Assembly: GCF_000151665.1 (NCBI RefSeq)
Contig: NW_013171833.1
Span: forward strand, 62,001 to 126,000
DNA length: 64,000 bases
From: Blastocystis hominis
Lineage: Eukaryota > Sar > Bigyra > Opalinata > Blastocystidae
Reading direction: 5' to 3'
Numbering within the stretch: the stretch's first letter is position 1; the number at the start of each line of letters is the position of its first letter. Under the pieces are notes generated by a model. That model did not search any database, was not told the DNA's origin, and was given only the letters and a program-made list of their open reading frames with translations. Made by a program: the position numbers and the translations under genes. Below, piece by piece: positions 22,601-34,242 of this stretch.

Positions 22601-25600
22601 TCTATCTCTCGCTGGTGAACTACCTCGTGAAGACGAAGGGCCGGGAGCTGTTCAACCAAGTGATCGACACCTCCATCCAGGTGACGCAGGAGCTTCTGAC
22701 CAGCGACATCAAGGTCCTGAACGAGCAGCACCTCTTCTTGAAGAACATGGGCGGGTGGCTCGGTCTGCTCACCATCGGGCAGGACATCTGCCTCAGCCAG
22801 CTGCACTTGAACCTCACCGACCTGCTGCTGAGCTCCTTCTACCACAAACGACTCTGGTACGTTTACGAGTTCGTGTGCTTCTTGCTCCGCGGATGCAAGG
22901 AGAGTCAGGTGATCAAGCTGCCGCAGCCCTGGCTGGTCGCTCTGCTCTCGCTGCTGAAGGAGATCTACATGGTCCCGGGCATTAAGGAGCACTTCGCGCG
23001 GCTGTTCAAGAACTTTTTGGAGTACATGAAGTACCGCGAGGACAGCATCCAGTTCGTGCGTTCCGACTTGTATCTGGCGATCCCGGACGTGACGGACAAT
23101 CAGGACTTCAACCCCAACGCGTCGCAGAGCGACGTCTATAACTACTTTTTGAAGAACTACCCGCAGCTGAAGGATCTCCAGGCCAAAAGCCACGGCTTGC
23201 GCGATCTCATGAACAAGGAGATCCGCGAGTTCGTTCCGCGGAGATTCCAGCCGCATTCCATGCCGATGAACAGTGGAAACGGCGGCTACTACAACAACAA
23301 CAACAACAACAACAGCAGCAGTAATAATAATAATAATAATAGTAATAGTGGTAATGGCAACAACAACAATAATAATGGCGGCAACAACAACAACAACAAC
23401 AACAATGGAGGGAGCAGCGGTAACAACAACAACAATGGTAACAACAACAATGGCAACAACAACTACGAGATGCAGCAGCAGGGCATGTCGGCAGGGGAGA
23501 TGAACATCAGCAACCTGGTGCAGAGTTTCATCCGCGAGATCAACCGATTCCACGTCTTCGACAATCTGGCGATCATGGTGTTCGAGTCGGTGTACTCGAT
23601 GTTCCTCCGCGATTTGGTGCAGGTCCAAGACAACCAGAAACTGGAGGGCTACCTCAAGAACGCGGCGCTCTCGCTGATCGACAGCCTGCTCCTCATCCGC
23701 GTGGCCGACTGGGAAGCCAGACTGCTCGACCTGCTCAACGTGATGTATCGTCGCCAGGGCTGGAGCCTGGAGGAGTACTTCAAGTGGGTGCAGATGTACG
23801 CCGAAGTGGTCTACCAGAACATCAAGCTGGGAATGCACGATCTCGTCTACCAGCACATCAAGACCCGCATTCTCGACGTTCCGCGCGAGTACTTCACGGC
23901 CTCCAAGAACGAGCGAAGCCCCGCCGCGAGCGGAATGACGGGGAACATCGTGAGCAACACGCAGCAGGCGCTGTCGAAGAAGTTCCACGACCTGGTGAGC
24001 GAGGCGGACATGACGGAGAACGAGAAGATCTCCAACGGCGAGCTCACCGCCTTGCAGGAGTCGCTGTACTCCCCGAACGCGGGGAACAGCAACGCGCTGA
24101 CCTTCCAGGACGTGGTCCTGAGCCAGGAAGCGCTGCACGACTGCTTCATCAACATGTACTACCAGTACATCGCGCGCGAGCTGAACTTCTTCTTCGATCT
24201 GGCGCAGAACGCGGAGCAGATGGGCAACGCGAAGCTCGAAGACGCCCTCGCCTGCATTAGCCGCCTCAAAGAGAACGCCAAGCTGGAGACCCACATCCCC
24301 GAGCAGGACAAGCGCATCGTCGAGCTGTTCGTCAAGAACATGGCGCAGCCCAAGGTGTACACGAACTTTTTAGTGTTCGATCTGGTGATGCGGATCGCGC
24401 GCATCCTCGTCGAGAACAAGTTCCCCAATCTCCCGCAGTACATCACGGCGCAGTTCCACGACATCGCCGCGCAGATCAAGCCGATGCCGCAGTGCATCCC
24501 CGCGGTGGTGACGCTGGCGGCCAATCAGCTGCTGGATCTGGGGAAGCTGGACGAGATGCTGCGGAGCTTCCTCACGTGCGGGTTCGCGAACTATTCGATC
24601 AAGCTCTTCGTCTTCCTGGTGATCATCGACCTGGTCTTGATGCGGGAGCTGGTGACGATGGACCAGCTGCCGTTCACGATGGAGACGCTGGAGAAGCTGG
24701 CGGCGAGCGAAGACGGGAAGAAGGAGTTCGACGTGGAGGGGAGCCGGATGTCGGTGGTGAGCTTGGTGGAGTCGCTGCGCAAGAAGCAGAGCTTGCTGGC
24801 GCTGCGCGTGCACGTGAACCAGACGCTGGAGAGCGACGTGTGCAAGATGCTCCAGCAGAAGATGGACTCGTTCGTGCAGTGGATGAACAGCGAGTCGGAC
24901 GTCCTCTACTACCCCGAGCGCATGGACGAGCTCGTCGAGCTGGTGGACAGCGTGGTGCAGTCGATCGGCGACGACGGCGCCTCGATCACCTTCTACCTGC
25001 TTCTCTGGAAGTCCATGCAGATCTACCTCACCAACTTCAACGATCCCTACCGCACCGCCAACTACATCTGCGACCTCGTCATCGTGCTCTTCGGCATCCT
25101 CGTGCACCGCGAGGCCCCGCAGAACCGCGTGCTCGTCTTCAAGGCGCAGCTCGACGTCGTCCAGGCGCTCCTCTTCGAGATGCACGACCTCAACATCCGC
25201 AACTTCTACCCCTTCTTCTTCCTCCGCATCCTCGCCGGACTCTTCAAAGAGGTCGTCGTCGCCGAGCCCGAGCCGCCCGTCCGCACCGAGCTCGCCCAGC
25301 AGTTCTGCGCGCTCCTCCTCGCCGTGAACCCCACCGCCTGCCCCGCGTTTCTCTTCTCCTGGCTGCAGCTGCTCACGCGGCCGCAAGTTCTCCGCGTGCT
25401 CATCGCCGAGAAGACCGCGCCGCTCGTCTCCCTCGCCGGCGACCTGGTCGTCTCCCTCTTCTCCCTCATGCGCACGCCCTTCGCCCAGTTCCTCTGCAGC
25501 TACACCAGCAACGGCCTCTCTATTCTCTCCCTGCTCCGCGGGTCCTTCCCCGGCTTCCTCGCCGCGCGCTGCTCCCTCCTGCTTCGCTATCTCCCGCAAG

Positions 25601-26154
25601 AAGCGCGCCGTTGCGTGCTCGACGACGTCCCGCCCGAGTTCAACTTCGAGCTCTCGGGGCAGGACCGCGAGGCCTTCTTGGCGCGCGTGCTGCCGCTTCG
25701 CGCCGAGCCGGTGATGGCGTACGTTGAAGAGCTGGATCGCCTGGGGCTCACCGAGGCCGCCGAGGCCGTGATGCGCGAGAAGGCGGCGATGAACGCGATT
25801 CTGCGCGCCGTGTTCGATCACAGCGCCGCGGTGCTGCGGTTCGTGGTGATGTTCTGGATCATGGAGGAGGAGCGAGTGCAGAAAGCCGCGGGAAAGAACG
25901 CTCCCGCGCAGAGCGCGGCCGAGTGCATCGCGCAGTTGCTGCATAGTGTGCAGCATGACATGCAGCTGATGGGATTCGTGATGGCGTGTCTGCTAGATTA
26001 TGTGCGATTCCCGTGCAAGGAGACCAAATTGTACCTGCGGACGCTGATGGCGCTGGTGGGGCAGATGAGTCCGGAGATGAAGCAATGGGTGATGCAGCAG
26101 CTGATCAAAAAACCTCTTTTTAAGTATTTCGAGCTGAAACAATTTGGTTATTGA
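19664..26154 (+). CDS. CNOT1: NOT1, scaffold of the CCR4-NOT complex
   Basis: Nine exons: eight introns of 30-35 nt all lie in the first 1.35 kb, then one 5.15-kb exon (21004-26154); 2079 aa in total. The MIF4G segment matches CNOT1: ERISMLINNLTEMNLSAKV, RQDNYHGLYLSLVNYL, LKNMGGWLGLLTIGQD and LLRGCKESQVIKLPQPWLV. Downstream parts fit the DUF3819/CAF40-binding region (SFIREINRFHVFDNLAIMVF) and a C-terminal NOT1-like helical superhelix, which is diverged. Residues about 1100-1165 are an Asn-rich tract. NOT1 docks the CAF1/CCR4 deadenylases and the NOT2/3/5 module in cytoplasmic mRNA decay. Encoded TGA, then TGTTTGTT at 26179-26186. Confidence 0.9.
23277..23470 (+). repeat. AAC/AAT trinucleotide tract (poly-Asn)
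   Basis: Mixed AAC and AAT codons with GGT/AGC interruptions encode a disordered Asn/Gly/Ser tract between the MIF4G part and the following helical part of NOT1. Confidence 0.9.
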
Positions 26155-26178
26155 ATGAATTGGTAGTTTTGTTTGCGC

Positions 26179-26186
26179 TGTTTGTT
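26179..26186 (+). terminator. TGTTTGTT poly(A)-site octamer
   Basis: Lies 24 nt after the NOT1 stop. Confidence 0.7.
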
Positions 26187-26491
26187 GCATTTCGCGATTT
26201 GTTGGAAACAGGGGAAGGAGGGATCGCAAAGCGATGTTTTTGTGACAGTGGTTGGGGGAGGAATGAACAATGGAGGGTATCGTTCTATTTTGTGAGTGTT
26301 TGCTGTTGTCGGATTGAGTTTTTTATTTTGTTCTGTAACTCTTGCTTACCAAACACGTTTCGTCAGTATCACAAGTCTATCGGTGCCTTTTATATTCAAC
26401 TCCTTTTCTACGCAACGGATTCTCCTACCTTCCAAAACGAATTGCGCACAACACACATACCTGCCTACTCCACTCACTACCGAATGACTTC

Positions 26492-26499
26492 AACAAACA
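26492..26499 (-). terminator. TGTTTGTT poly(A)-site octamer (minus strand)
   Basis: Lies 28 nt after the stop of the F-box gene on the minus strand. Confidence 0.7.
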
Positions 26500-26527
26500 C
26501 TCCGCCAAAAGAAAAGGGCATGCAAAA

Positions 26528-27457
26528 TCAAGCGGTCTGGTACGCAGGAACCGAACGGTCGATGTAGTTAACATCAGCGAGTCCCTTCAAAAACGAAATG
26601 CGACCAGTGGAGGAGAAGCGTACGTAGCCAGCTCCGAAAGGAAGCTGGTTCTTGCAACGAACACACAGCGACAGGCGAGAACGTCTTTGGCAAAGCGAAC
26701 AGGGTGGAATAGGAAACATCATGTTAATCGCATACATGGAAGCCACGGTAAAATCATTAAGAGTAAACGAGCCAACACAATAGTTGTTGATGTAACAGCA
26801 AAAGGTAATCGAAAAGCCGGGCTGGATGTGATTACTGATCTCGAATTGCCACACACTCTGCATGAAACCCTCAAGACTTTGACCATGGGTTTCAACACTT
26901 TGTGAAATGCCATCGTGTGTAGAGAACATCATATAGCGTTCATTGGTTTCTTGTAGAGTAGAATATTCAGAAGCAATGGATGGAAAAGGAATCGAAAAGG
27001 CTCGAGCTTCTGGGCCGAGCGGGAAAAGATGAGGTACCTCAAAGGAGGAAATGAAGCGAAGGTTAATACAGTAGACACGGACAAAATAATAAAGGTACTC
27101 ATAGAGCCTGCGATTGCAGGAACCTCGGATGGTCAGAGTTGAAATGAGATGGCCATATTTACGAAGGTTGCCATACAAGCAGTCTAGACTCACTTCGTCA
27201 AGATTAATAATACAGTGCTCCCAGAGGTTCTTCTGGGAAACAATATTTTCAAAACTGAGGGTAAAAGGTAAATGTCAAACGTACTAATTACTGGTACAAC
27301 TGACCTGATACAGCGATTGATTGTCGAGATAGGACATTACCCGCAGAATACTGTCAAACCCAAGCGTCGGGAAAGAACATTCGTCATGTGCATCCTTCGC
27401 TGTGGGCGTGTCTGACACGTATCCCATGAGTACCATCAACCGCTCTCGAATCCGCAT
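26528..27457 (-). CDS. F-box protein
   Basis: Two exons, minus strand, with a 30-nt intron (27255-27284), 299 aa. Residues about 35-80 form an F-box: FDSILRVMSYLDNQSLYQVS, CTSNYFENIV and QKNLWEHC, with the usual Leu and Trp spacing. The rest is beta-rich with no clear WD, Kelch or LRR unit; it includes an EVPHLFPLGPEARAF segment and a CSLCQRRSRLSLCVRCKNQL piece whose four Cys could bind a metal. F-box proteins give substrate choice to SCF ubiquitin ligases through SKP1. The start chosen is the first in-frame ATG (27457). An upstream exon ending ATGACACAT is possible but would need a 56-nt intron. Confidence 0.75.
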
Positions 27458-27533
27458 AGCAAAATCTAAAAAAAATAGTTAAGCTAGTTTATTTCCCGTC
27501 TTCTGATTGGTCCATTCTCACATGTGTCATCCC

Positions 27534-27541
27534 AACAAACA
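27534..27541 (-). terminator. TGTTTGTT poly(A)-site octamer (minus strand)
   Basis: Lies 30 nt after the stop of the CHD-PHD gene on the minus strand, and about 77 nt upstream of the F-box start. Confidence 0.7.
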
Positions 27542-27571
27542 AGCGCTCAAAACGATACGTGTATAATATAA

Positions 27572-30500
27572 CTACAGCTCCATGTCTTCCCCATCGGCAT
27601 TCTCTGCGATCGGAGCATTCTTGCGGCGCGTCACGCGCATCCTTTTCCGCGCGCTCTCCACGCGGCCGCCCTCCTTCTCCGCGCGTTTGTCGTCTTTTCC
27701 CGCAGTCTCCGTCGCGCTCTTCCGCTTCGACGGCTTGGTTTCGGCATCATGCTCGTTACAAATAATGAACTTACGAACGAGCGTCTGGTGCGGAATCGTG
27801 CTGAGACAGCTCGCGTGGAACGCGTTCGGACACTTTACACACACCAACAACACTTGATTCAGCGCATTCTTTCCACAGAGCCTGCAATAATGCCGCGGGC
27901 ATCGGAACATGCAGGGATGCTGCTCCTCATACCGCACGAAGCGGTCCGCCGCCTTCTGCACGCACGACATGTGATAGAAGCATCCGCAGTTGTGCTGCGC
28001 GCATTTAATCAGCGGCTCGTCGATCTGGTACAGACTGCGATCCGCGTCGATCACTCCGCCCGATCCGAACAGCGTAATGAATTGTTCGATGTCGTTCACG
28101 CGGAGCCACTGCTCGTAGAACGCGAAGCTCCGCTTCTTGCCCTTCCCCACCGCGTCTCCCTCCTGTCCGCGTCGATGGCAGAGGAAACACTCGCGCTGCT
28201 TGGTCACGCAGGCGCGGCACTTCCACTTGCTCGGCGCCTGCTTCAGCCCCACGCAGCCCAAATGGAACTGCCGGCAGCAGCGACCCGCGCACGCGATCAG
28301 CTGGTGCTCTCTCTCCGGACCCTCCTCGCGATAGCAGCGGAAGCACATGCCCTGGATCGTGTCCGGAGCTTTCGTCGGCGCGCTCAGCAGCAGATCGTCT
28401 ACATCGAATCGTGGAATCGTGGAAACCGGGTCGTTTGGTGGTGCGTCGGCGGAAGCGGAGCGTCTCGAGCTGCTCGATCCAATGAAACATCTGCTGCGCG
28501 AGCTTCTTGCCGAAGACGGTGGGCATTCCGGACGCGGTGACGAGGATTCGATTCACGGTCTCCGCTTCGTGCAGCGCGTACTCGCTCGTGTTGTCCTCCC
28601 GCAGCTCCTCGGAGAGCTCGTTCACCAAGAACTCCAGATCGCGCGTCCATGTGAGCACCAGCGCGTGGTCCTCCATGTAATGCGTGTCCTGCAGTCGCTT
28701 CCACAGCGTGTCCGCGTCCGGATGGTTCAGCATTTTCTCCCAGAACTCGGGGTCGTTCAGCTCGATCTGCGACGCGTTCGCTTCCGGATTGAACTGCCGC
28801 TTCGTGTAGATCGTACCGCCCCCCGCGGGAGACCCTGCAGCATGCGGGTTGGCCGCGTCCTCGCGGGGATCCGCAGCATGCGGCGCGATGGCCTACATCA
28901 AAGAGAGAAACCGTGGAAACGGAGTGTGTCCCCGCGAGAATGGCGTCGAGATCCAAATCGAAATCGAGCGCGTCGGTATCGGCGTCCTCCATAACGCACT
29001 TGTACAATCCGCGACGCAGCATCTCCTCCACTTCGTTCTTGCTGCGTCGCAGCGGGTTCAGCTCGTCCTCCAGCGTCCGCTGCTTCGTCCGCTTCCGCCC
29101 GCGGTGTTTCTTCGGAACCACAACCGGCGTTTCGGGGATGTCGTAGTCGCACAGCGCCTCCGGTTTCTCCGTGGCGATCGACGGATCGTCCTCCAGCGTC
29201 GCCTTCGTGTCCCGCGAGTCGTCGCTCTCCCCGCGGGGAGAGTCCTCCTCGTCGTTCGGCAGATCTTTGAGCCGGCTCCGCTCCTCTCCCAGCGAAACCG
29301 ACTCGATTTCCATCGCGTCGTCGCCGCCGATTCGTTCCGAATCCACCGCGGAAATCGTCGATTCCTCGGGCAACACCGAGTCTTCCCGCGCGGCTCCCGC
29401 GGTTCCCGCGGGTTTCTCGCGGTCCAGGACGACGGACTCGATGGCGAGCTTGCGCGAGGCGCGCTCGAACATCTCGTACTCGTAGGTGTTCTGCGTGAGC
29501 AGGCGGTAGACGGAGACTTCCTGCTTCTGCCCGATGCGGTGGCAGCGCGCCGTCGCCTGCGAGTCGTTCTGCGGGTTCCAGTCCGAGTCGTAGATCACCA
29601 CCGTGTCGGCCGCGGTTAAATTGATGCCCAACCCGCCAGCGCGCGTGGAGAGGAGGAAGATGAAGCAGTCGCTGTCCTCGCGCGAGAACGCGTCGATCGC
29701 CGTCTGCCGGTCGTTCCCCTTCGTCTGCCCGTCGATCCGCGCCACTTTGAACGCGCGCAGCTGGCAGTACTCCTCCAGGATGTCCAGCATTTTCACGAAC
29801 TACGATCGACCACGCACCGCGGGAATACCTGGCTGAAGATCAGCACGCGGTGCCCTTCCGACTGTAACCGCGGGAGAAGCTTGTCCAGCAGCACCATCTT
29901 CCCCGAGCACGACACGATGGGCGGCAAAACCGCGGAACCCGAAGACGCCGAGGATCCCGCGGTTTCTTCGCCCTCCGCGGTTTTGCCGCCATTTTCGCCG
30001 GCTTGCTGAGCCTGCTGAGCCTGCTGAGCCTGCTGAGCTTCGAGGGCGGCCTGTTCTTCCTTCTCGCGAACGCCCTAGAGATAACCGCGGGGAGAGGAGG
30101 GTACCTTGATGAGGAAGGGGTGGTTGCAGACCTTGCGGAGCTGCGTCTCGATGTGCATGAGGGAAGGGACCGTGGACTTCTTGCAGCCCTTGTAGAGGAA
30201 GCTGCGGTTGCGGTCGTAGATGGCTTTGTAATACTGTTTCTGCGTGGTGGTGAGCTGCATGACGATGATGGTCTCCTGCTTCCGCGGGATACTCTTCTCC
30301 ACGTCCTCCTTGACGCGTCGCAGCATGCAGGAGGCGAGTAATGCGCGCAGCTTCTCGACCTGCTCGTTGGACCGCAGATCGCCGAACGCTTCTTTGAACC
30401 GCGCCATGGTCCCCGCCTCCTTCACCTCGATGAAGTTCAGCAGCGGCCAGAGCTCGCCCGTGTTGTTCTGCAGCGGCGTGCCGGTGAGCAGCAGCTTGTG

Positions 30501-33500
30501 CTCGGTCTTCACTTTGGAGATGAACTGCATGAACTTGCAGTTGTTGTTCCGCATGCGGTGCGCCTCGTCCATCACCACGCCTTCCCACGCGATGTCGCCC
30601 AGCACGCCCCAGTCCTTCATCACCACCTCGTACGTCGTCAGCAGCACGTTGAACTTGTACAGCCCGCGCGCTGGCAGGCCCTTGAAGAACCAGTTGTACG
30701 CCTGGATGAGCTGACGCTCGTCCTTCCCCTTCCCCTCGCTGTGGTAGCAGCAGACGCGGATCGACGTCCACGTCGCGAACTCGCGCAGCCAGTTCTTCAG
30801 CGTCGACAGCGGCGAGATCACGAGATACGGGCCCTCCTGGTTCTCCACCGTGATGAAATGGTGCAGCAGAGCGATCACTTGGATCGTCTTCCCTAAGCCC
30901 ATTTCGTCGCCCAGGATCATTCCTTCGTGCGCCCGCCACTTCTCGACCATCCAATTCAAACTCACCACTTGGTAGTCCCGCAGCCGCAGATCGTTTTTGT
31001 ACGTCGGGGACGACTCGTACCGAGAAAAGCTCGGCCGCATCGGCAATGCCGGAGGCGGCGGCAGCAACGCGATGGGAGCGTTGAGACGACTCGGCTTAAA
31101 CAGCATGCACATCAGATCGTCCACCGTCACGCTCTTGCGCGCGCAGCTCTCCGCGAACGCGCGCTTCTTCGCCCGGTTCAATGCGATCATCTTTGTCGAC
31201 GGCACGATCGACTGCCCGCGGGAAGACGCCGGTTTCTTCGCGCTCTCCCTCTCCACCTTCACCTCCACCTTCACACTCTCTTCCTCTTCTTCTTCTTCTT
31301 TGATCGGCGTTTCTACGGTTTCCATGGTTTCTCCAGTTTCTCCTTCTTCGCCCTCGTCTTCTCCTTCTCCTTCTCCTTCTTCTTCTGCTTCCTCTGCTTC
31401 TTCTTCTTCTTCTTCTTCTTCTTCTTCCATTTCATTCCCTTTTGTTGTTGTTGTTGTTGCTGCTGCTGGTTCCCCGGTTTCCCCAGTTTCCCCTTCTCGA
31501 GGCTCCGTCGGCACAGGCGAGGCTCCCGATTCGGAAACGGGGGTTTTCTCGGCTGCGACCTGTGGATTGAAAGCGAACGCGCTCTTGGAATTGAGAATGG
31601 GCAGCACGCACTCCGCCGAGCTGCCCAGATTGTTCACTTCCAACACGAATTTATTCCCGTTCCGCAGCTCCGCCGCGCAGGCGCGCAGCCCGCCGAAATT
31701 CTCCACGGTGTTGTCAATCACGCCGATCACCATGTTGCGCACCGCGTACCCCGCGGGATCGATCTCATGATCATTATAGATCACTGTTTTCATCACGTCG
31801 TTCAGCGAATAACTCGCGTCCAGCCCGGCTTCCTGCACCGCGCGCACCTCCTCCAACCCCACGCTCTGCACGTACGTCAGCTCCACTTTCCCCGGCAGCG
31901 GCGCCGCAATCGCGGGGGGCAGCACCACCGGCTTCTTCTCCGCGAGCGACGGCGCGATAACCGCGGGAGGGTCGTAGGAAACGCCGTCGATGACGCGGAA
32001 AATCACGGTGCGGTCCTGCTGGTCGGCTTTGGCGGGCTCTTCGGGGAGAAGGGAGCACGTGCCGATGGGTCCGAACCCGGAACAGTATTTCATGGCCTGC
32101 TGGAAGTCGAAGTCGCTGGAATAGAGTTTCTCGCTGTGCGTGGCGGGCGGGAACGGGGAAATCTCGAAGATCTCGTCGCGCTTGGAGGGCTTGGCGCCGC
32201 CGGCTGCGCGTTTGGAGGGCTTGGGATCGGGTTTTTGTTCCTCCTGCACGCCGAGCAGCACGTCGACGTCGCTCTCGTTCAAGTCGAGCTCGGGGTGGCT
32301 TCGCACGTACTCGGACAGCCAGGGATGGCAGGCTTTCAAGAACGGATCGAGTTGCGTGTTGGCGCGCGCGATTCTACCCTTCACGGCCTTCCCCGTTTCC
32401 ACTTTCCAAGCTCGGGATAGGTCTTATCGACCCAGTGTTTAAGCTTCTGCAGCATCTGCTTGGTGTCTCCGCAGTACTTCCCGTTGACCCAGAGACTCAG
32501 CGAGCTCTGCGCGAACCCGCAGAACGTCGCGATGTCCAGCTGCCTGCAGTTGCTCAGCACCATCACGATGTTCAGAATCCGCCGCCACACGCCGCCCAGC
32601 GGCGGCCGATACCCGTTCGCCTTCGCCTCGTCTACACTCAACCGCCTCCCTCGCGCCCACTCCGGTCCACTACCGGCACGTTCGGGTCGATACACATCCG
32701 CAGCTTGTTCCGACGCCGCGGCGCGTCGATCTTCCGAGGACGTCCGCGCTTCCCCTTCGTGATTTGCTGCACCACCGGCACCGACGTCGGGTGGTCTGGC
32801 GGCGGCCGAGGCAGGAACAGAGCTACCCTTAAAACGGAGAAACGGGGAAACAGAGGTAGTTCTCGGGGAGATAGTCGCCGTAGAGAGCGAGTAACCGCGG
32901 GGGAATGGTGTTGTAGTCGACGAACTGCTGGATCTTCGCGTCGTCCTACGTGGAATTCGATCGAAGCGGGTACGTTGATGTCACATGCGCGCTCCCACGT
33001 GGCGTCGCTCAGACTCAGGTCCATCCACTTCACGAAATAGATTCGTTCGTACTGATAGACGCTCCCGCGGATATCCGGCTCCACCTGGCCTTTCGCGGAT
33101 TTGGGCGGGTAGAACCGCGAAATGTCCTTGTACAGGTGGAGAAACGGGTTTTCGCCCGCCAATTCGTCCAGCATATTCCCGCGGATCGGCTCCTTCTCTT
33201 CGGGCTCGCCGAGGCGCTGTCGCCAGGTGGGCGGGAGGTTCTGGATTTTGACGGCGCGCGGGATTTCCTCTTCGGGACCGAGAAGACGCCAGCCAGTGAG
33301 GTAGAGAGCGGGATTGATTTCGATGATGGCGTCGGCGCAGTCGATGACCGAGTCAACGAGGAAGTTCTCGCTGGGAACTAAGAGAATCTCGGTGTTGGGG
33401 TCCTCGTCGGACTCTTGGAGACGTTTTAGGAAACGGTTCACGACTACATTCTTTTTGAAGTTGAACAGATCGAGCTGCTGACGAGTCACCCATTCCAGAT

Positions 33501-33887
33501 GCAGATAGGAGATTCCTTTGTGCTTCAGTGCGTAATCAAACCCATCCGACGAGTTGGGATTCGGGCGACGTCCACAGATTCGATCAATGTCATCCACGCT
33601 ACTAGAACATAGAAAAGAATTTAAAAATATACTGGGAAAAGGGAGTGATATTTGCTACAACCAAATCGCCCTCGATTGGCGTTTGGAATTCCTCTTCCTT
33701 TATCTGCTGCATTTCTCGCAAAATTGTGCTTTTATTCTTTGAGCCTTTCTTCCTTCCTCGTTTTGATTTCGTCTTTGTTGACAGAGAACCTCTGGACTTG
33801 CTTACATGCTATGATTCAATATTTATGCAAAGAGATTACATCATCAGACCCATAATCGGAAAGGTCATCCTCATAATCGTCAGCCAT
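27572..33887 (-). CDS. CHD-type SNF2 chromatin remodeller with C-terminal PHD fingers
   Basis: Eleven exons, ten introns of 28-31 nt, 2007 aa. In order: an acidic start ([16 protein letters not shown]); a basic AT-hook-like patch ([13 protein letters not shown]); tandem chromodomains ([36 protein letters not shown]); a second AT-hook (KRGRPRK); a helix-turn-helix-like insert; an SNF2 ATPase ([28 protein letters not shown]); helicase C ([27 protein letters not shown]); and a C-terminal PHD plus extended PHD region ([38 protein letters not shown]). CHD proteins slide or evict nucleosomes by ATP hydrolysis in the nucleus. Combining tandem chromodomains with C-terminal rather than N-terminal PHD fingers is unlike the animal CHD3/4 layout. 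Confidence 0.92.
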
Positions 33888-34242
33888 CGATTCTCTACTT
33901 CTAAATAAGCAATTTTCAATAATACGGAATGTTCTATTGTTCTTTGTGATTCTTACCCCTGCGTGTGTGTCGTCGTGCTGTAATATGCTATTATTGTTAC
34001 ACTCTTATGCGGCTATCACATATTTTTGATATACAGCAGAATAAGTAGAACTAGGAGGAAAACAAATCGAATCATGACGGAGAGACATATTTGAAACGAG
34101 ATTAATCTTGTTGTCACCGTCGACACTTTCTGCAAAGGATTCTAGCTCTCTGATATTAGGCAAATCGATTTTGCAATTTAGAAACAATGAAAACTCAGAT
34201 TTTTTCATTTTTCACCATTATTTCATTCCCAATTTGTAAATT

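Noticed and set aside
20950-24294. A 1114-codon open frame on the minus strand opposite NOT1
   Set aside because: It is a codon-bias shadow: GC-rich third positions of NOT1 suppress stops on the other strand. The protein is low-complexity (Val/His/Leu runs), while the plus-strand frame matches NOT1.
27572-28430. A separate PHD-finger gene downstream of the CHD gene
   Set aside because: A 28-nt intron joins both parts in frame, there is no octamer or start signal between them, and the combined CDS is a multiple of three.
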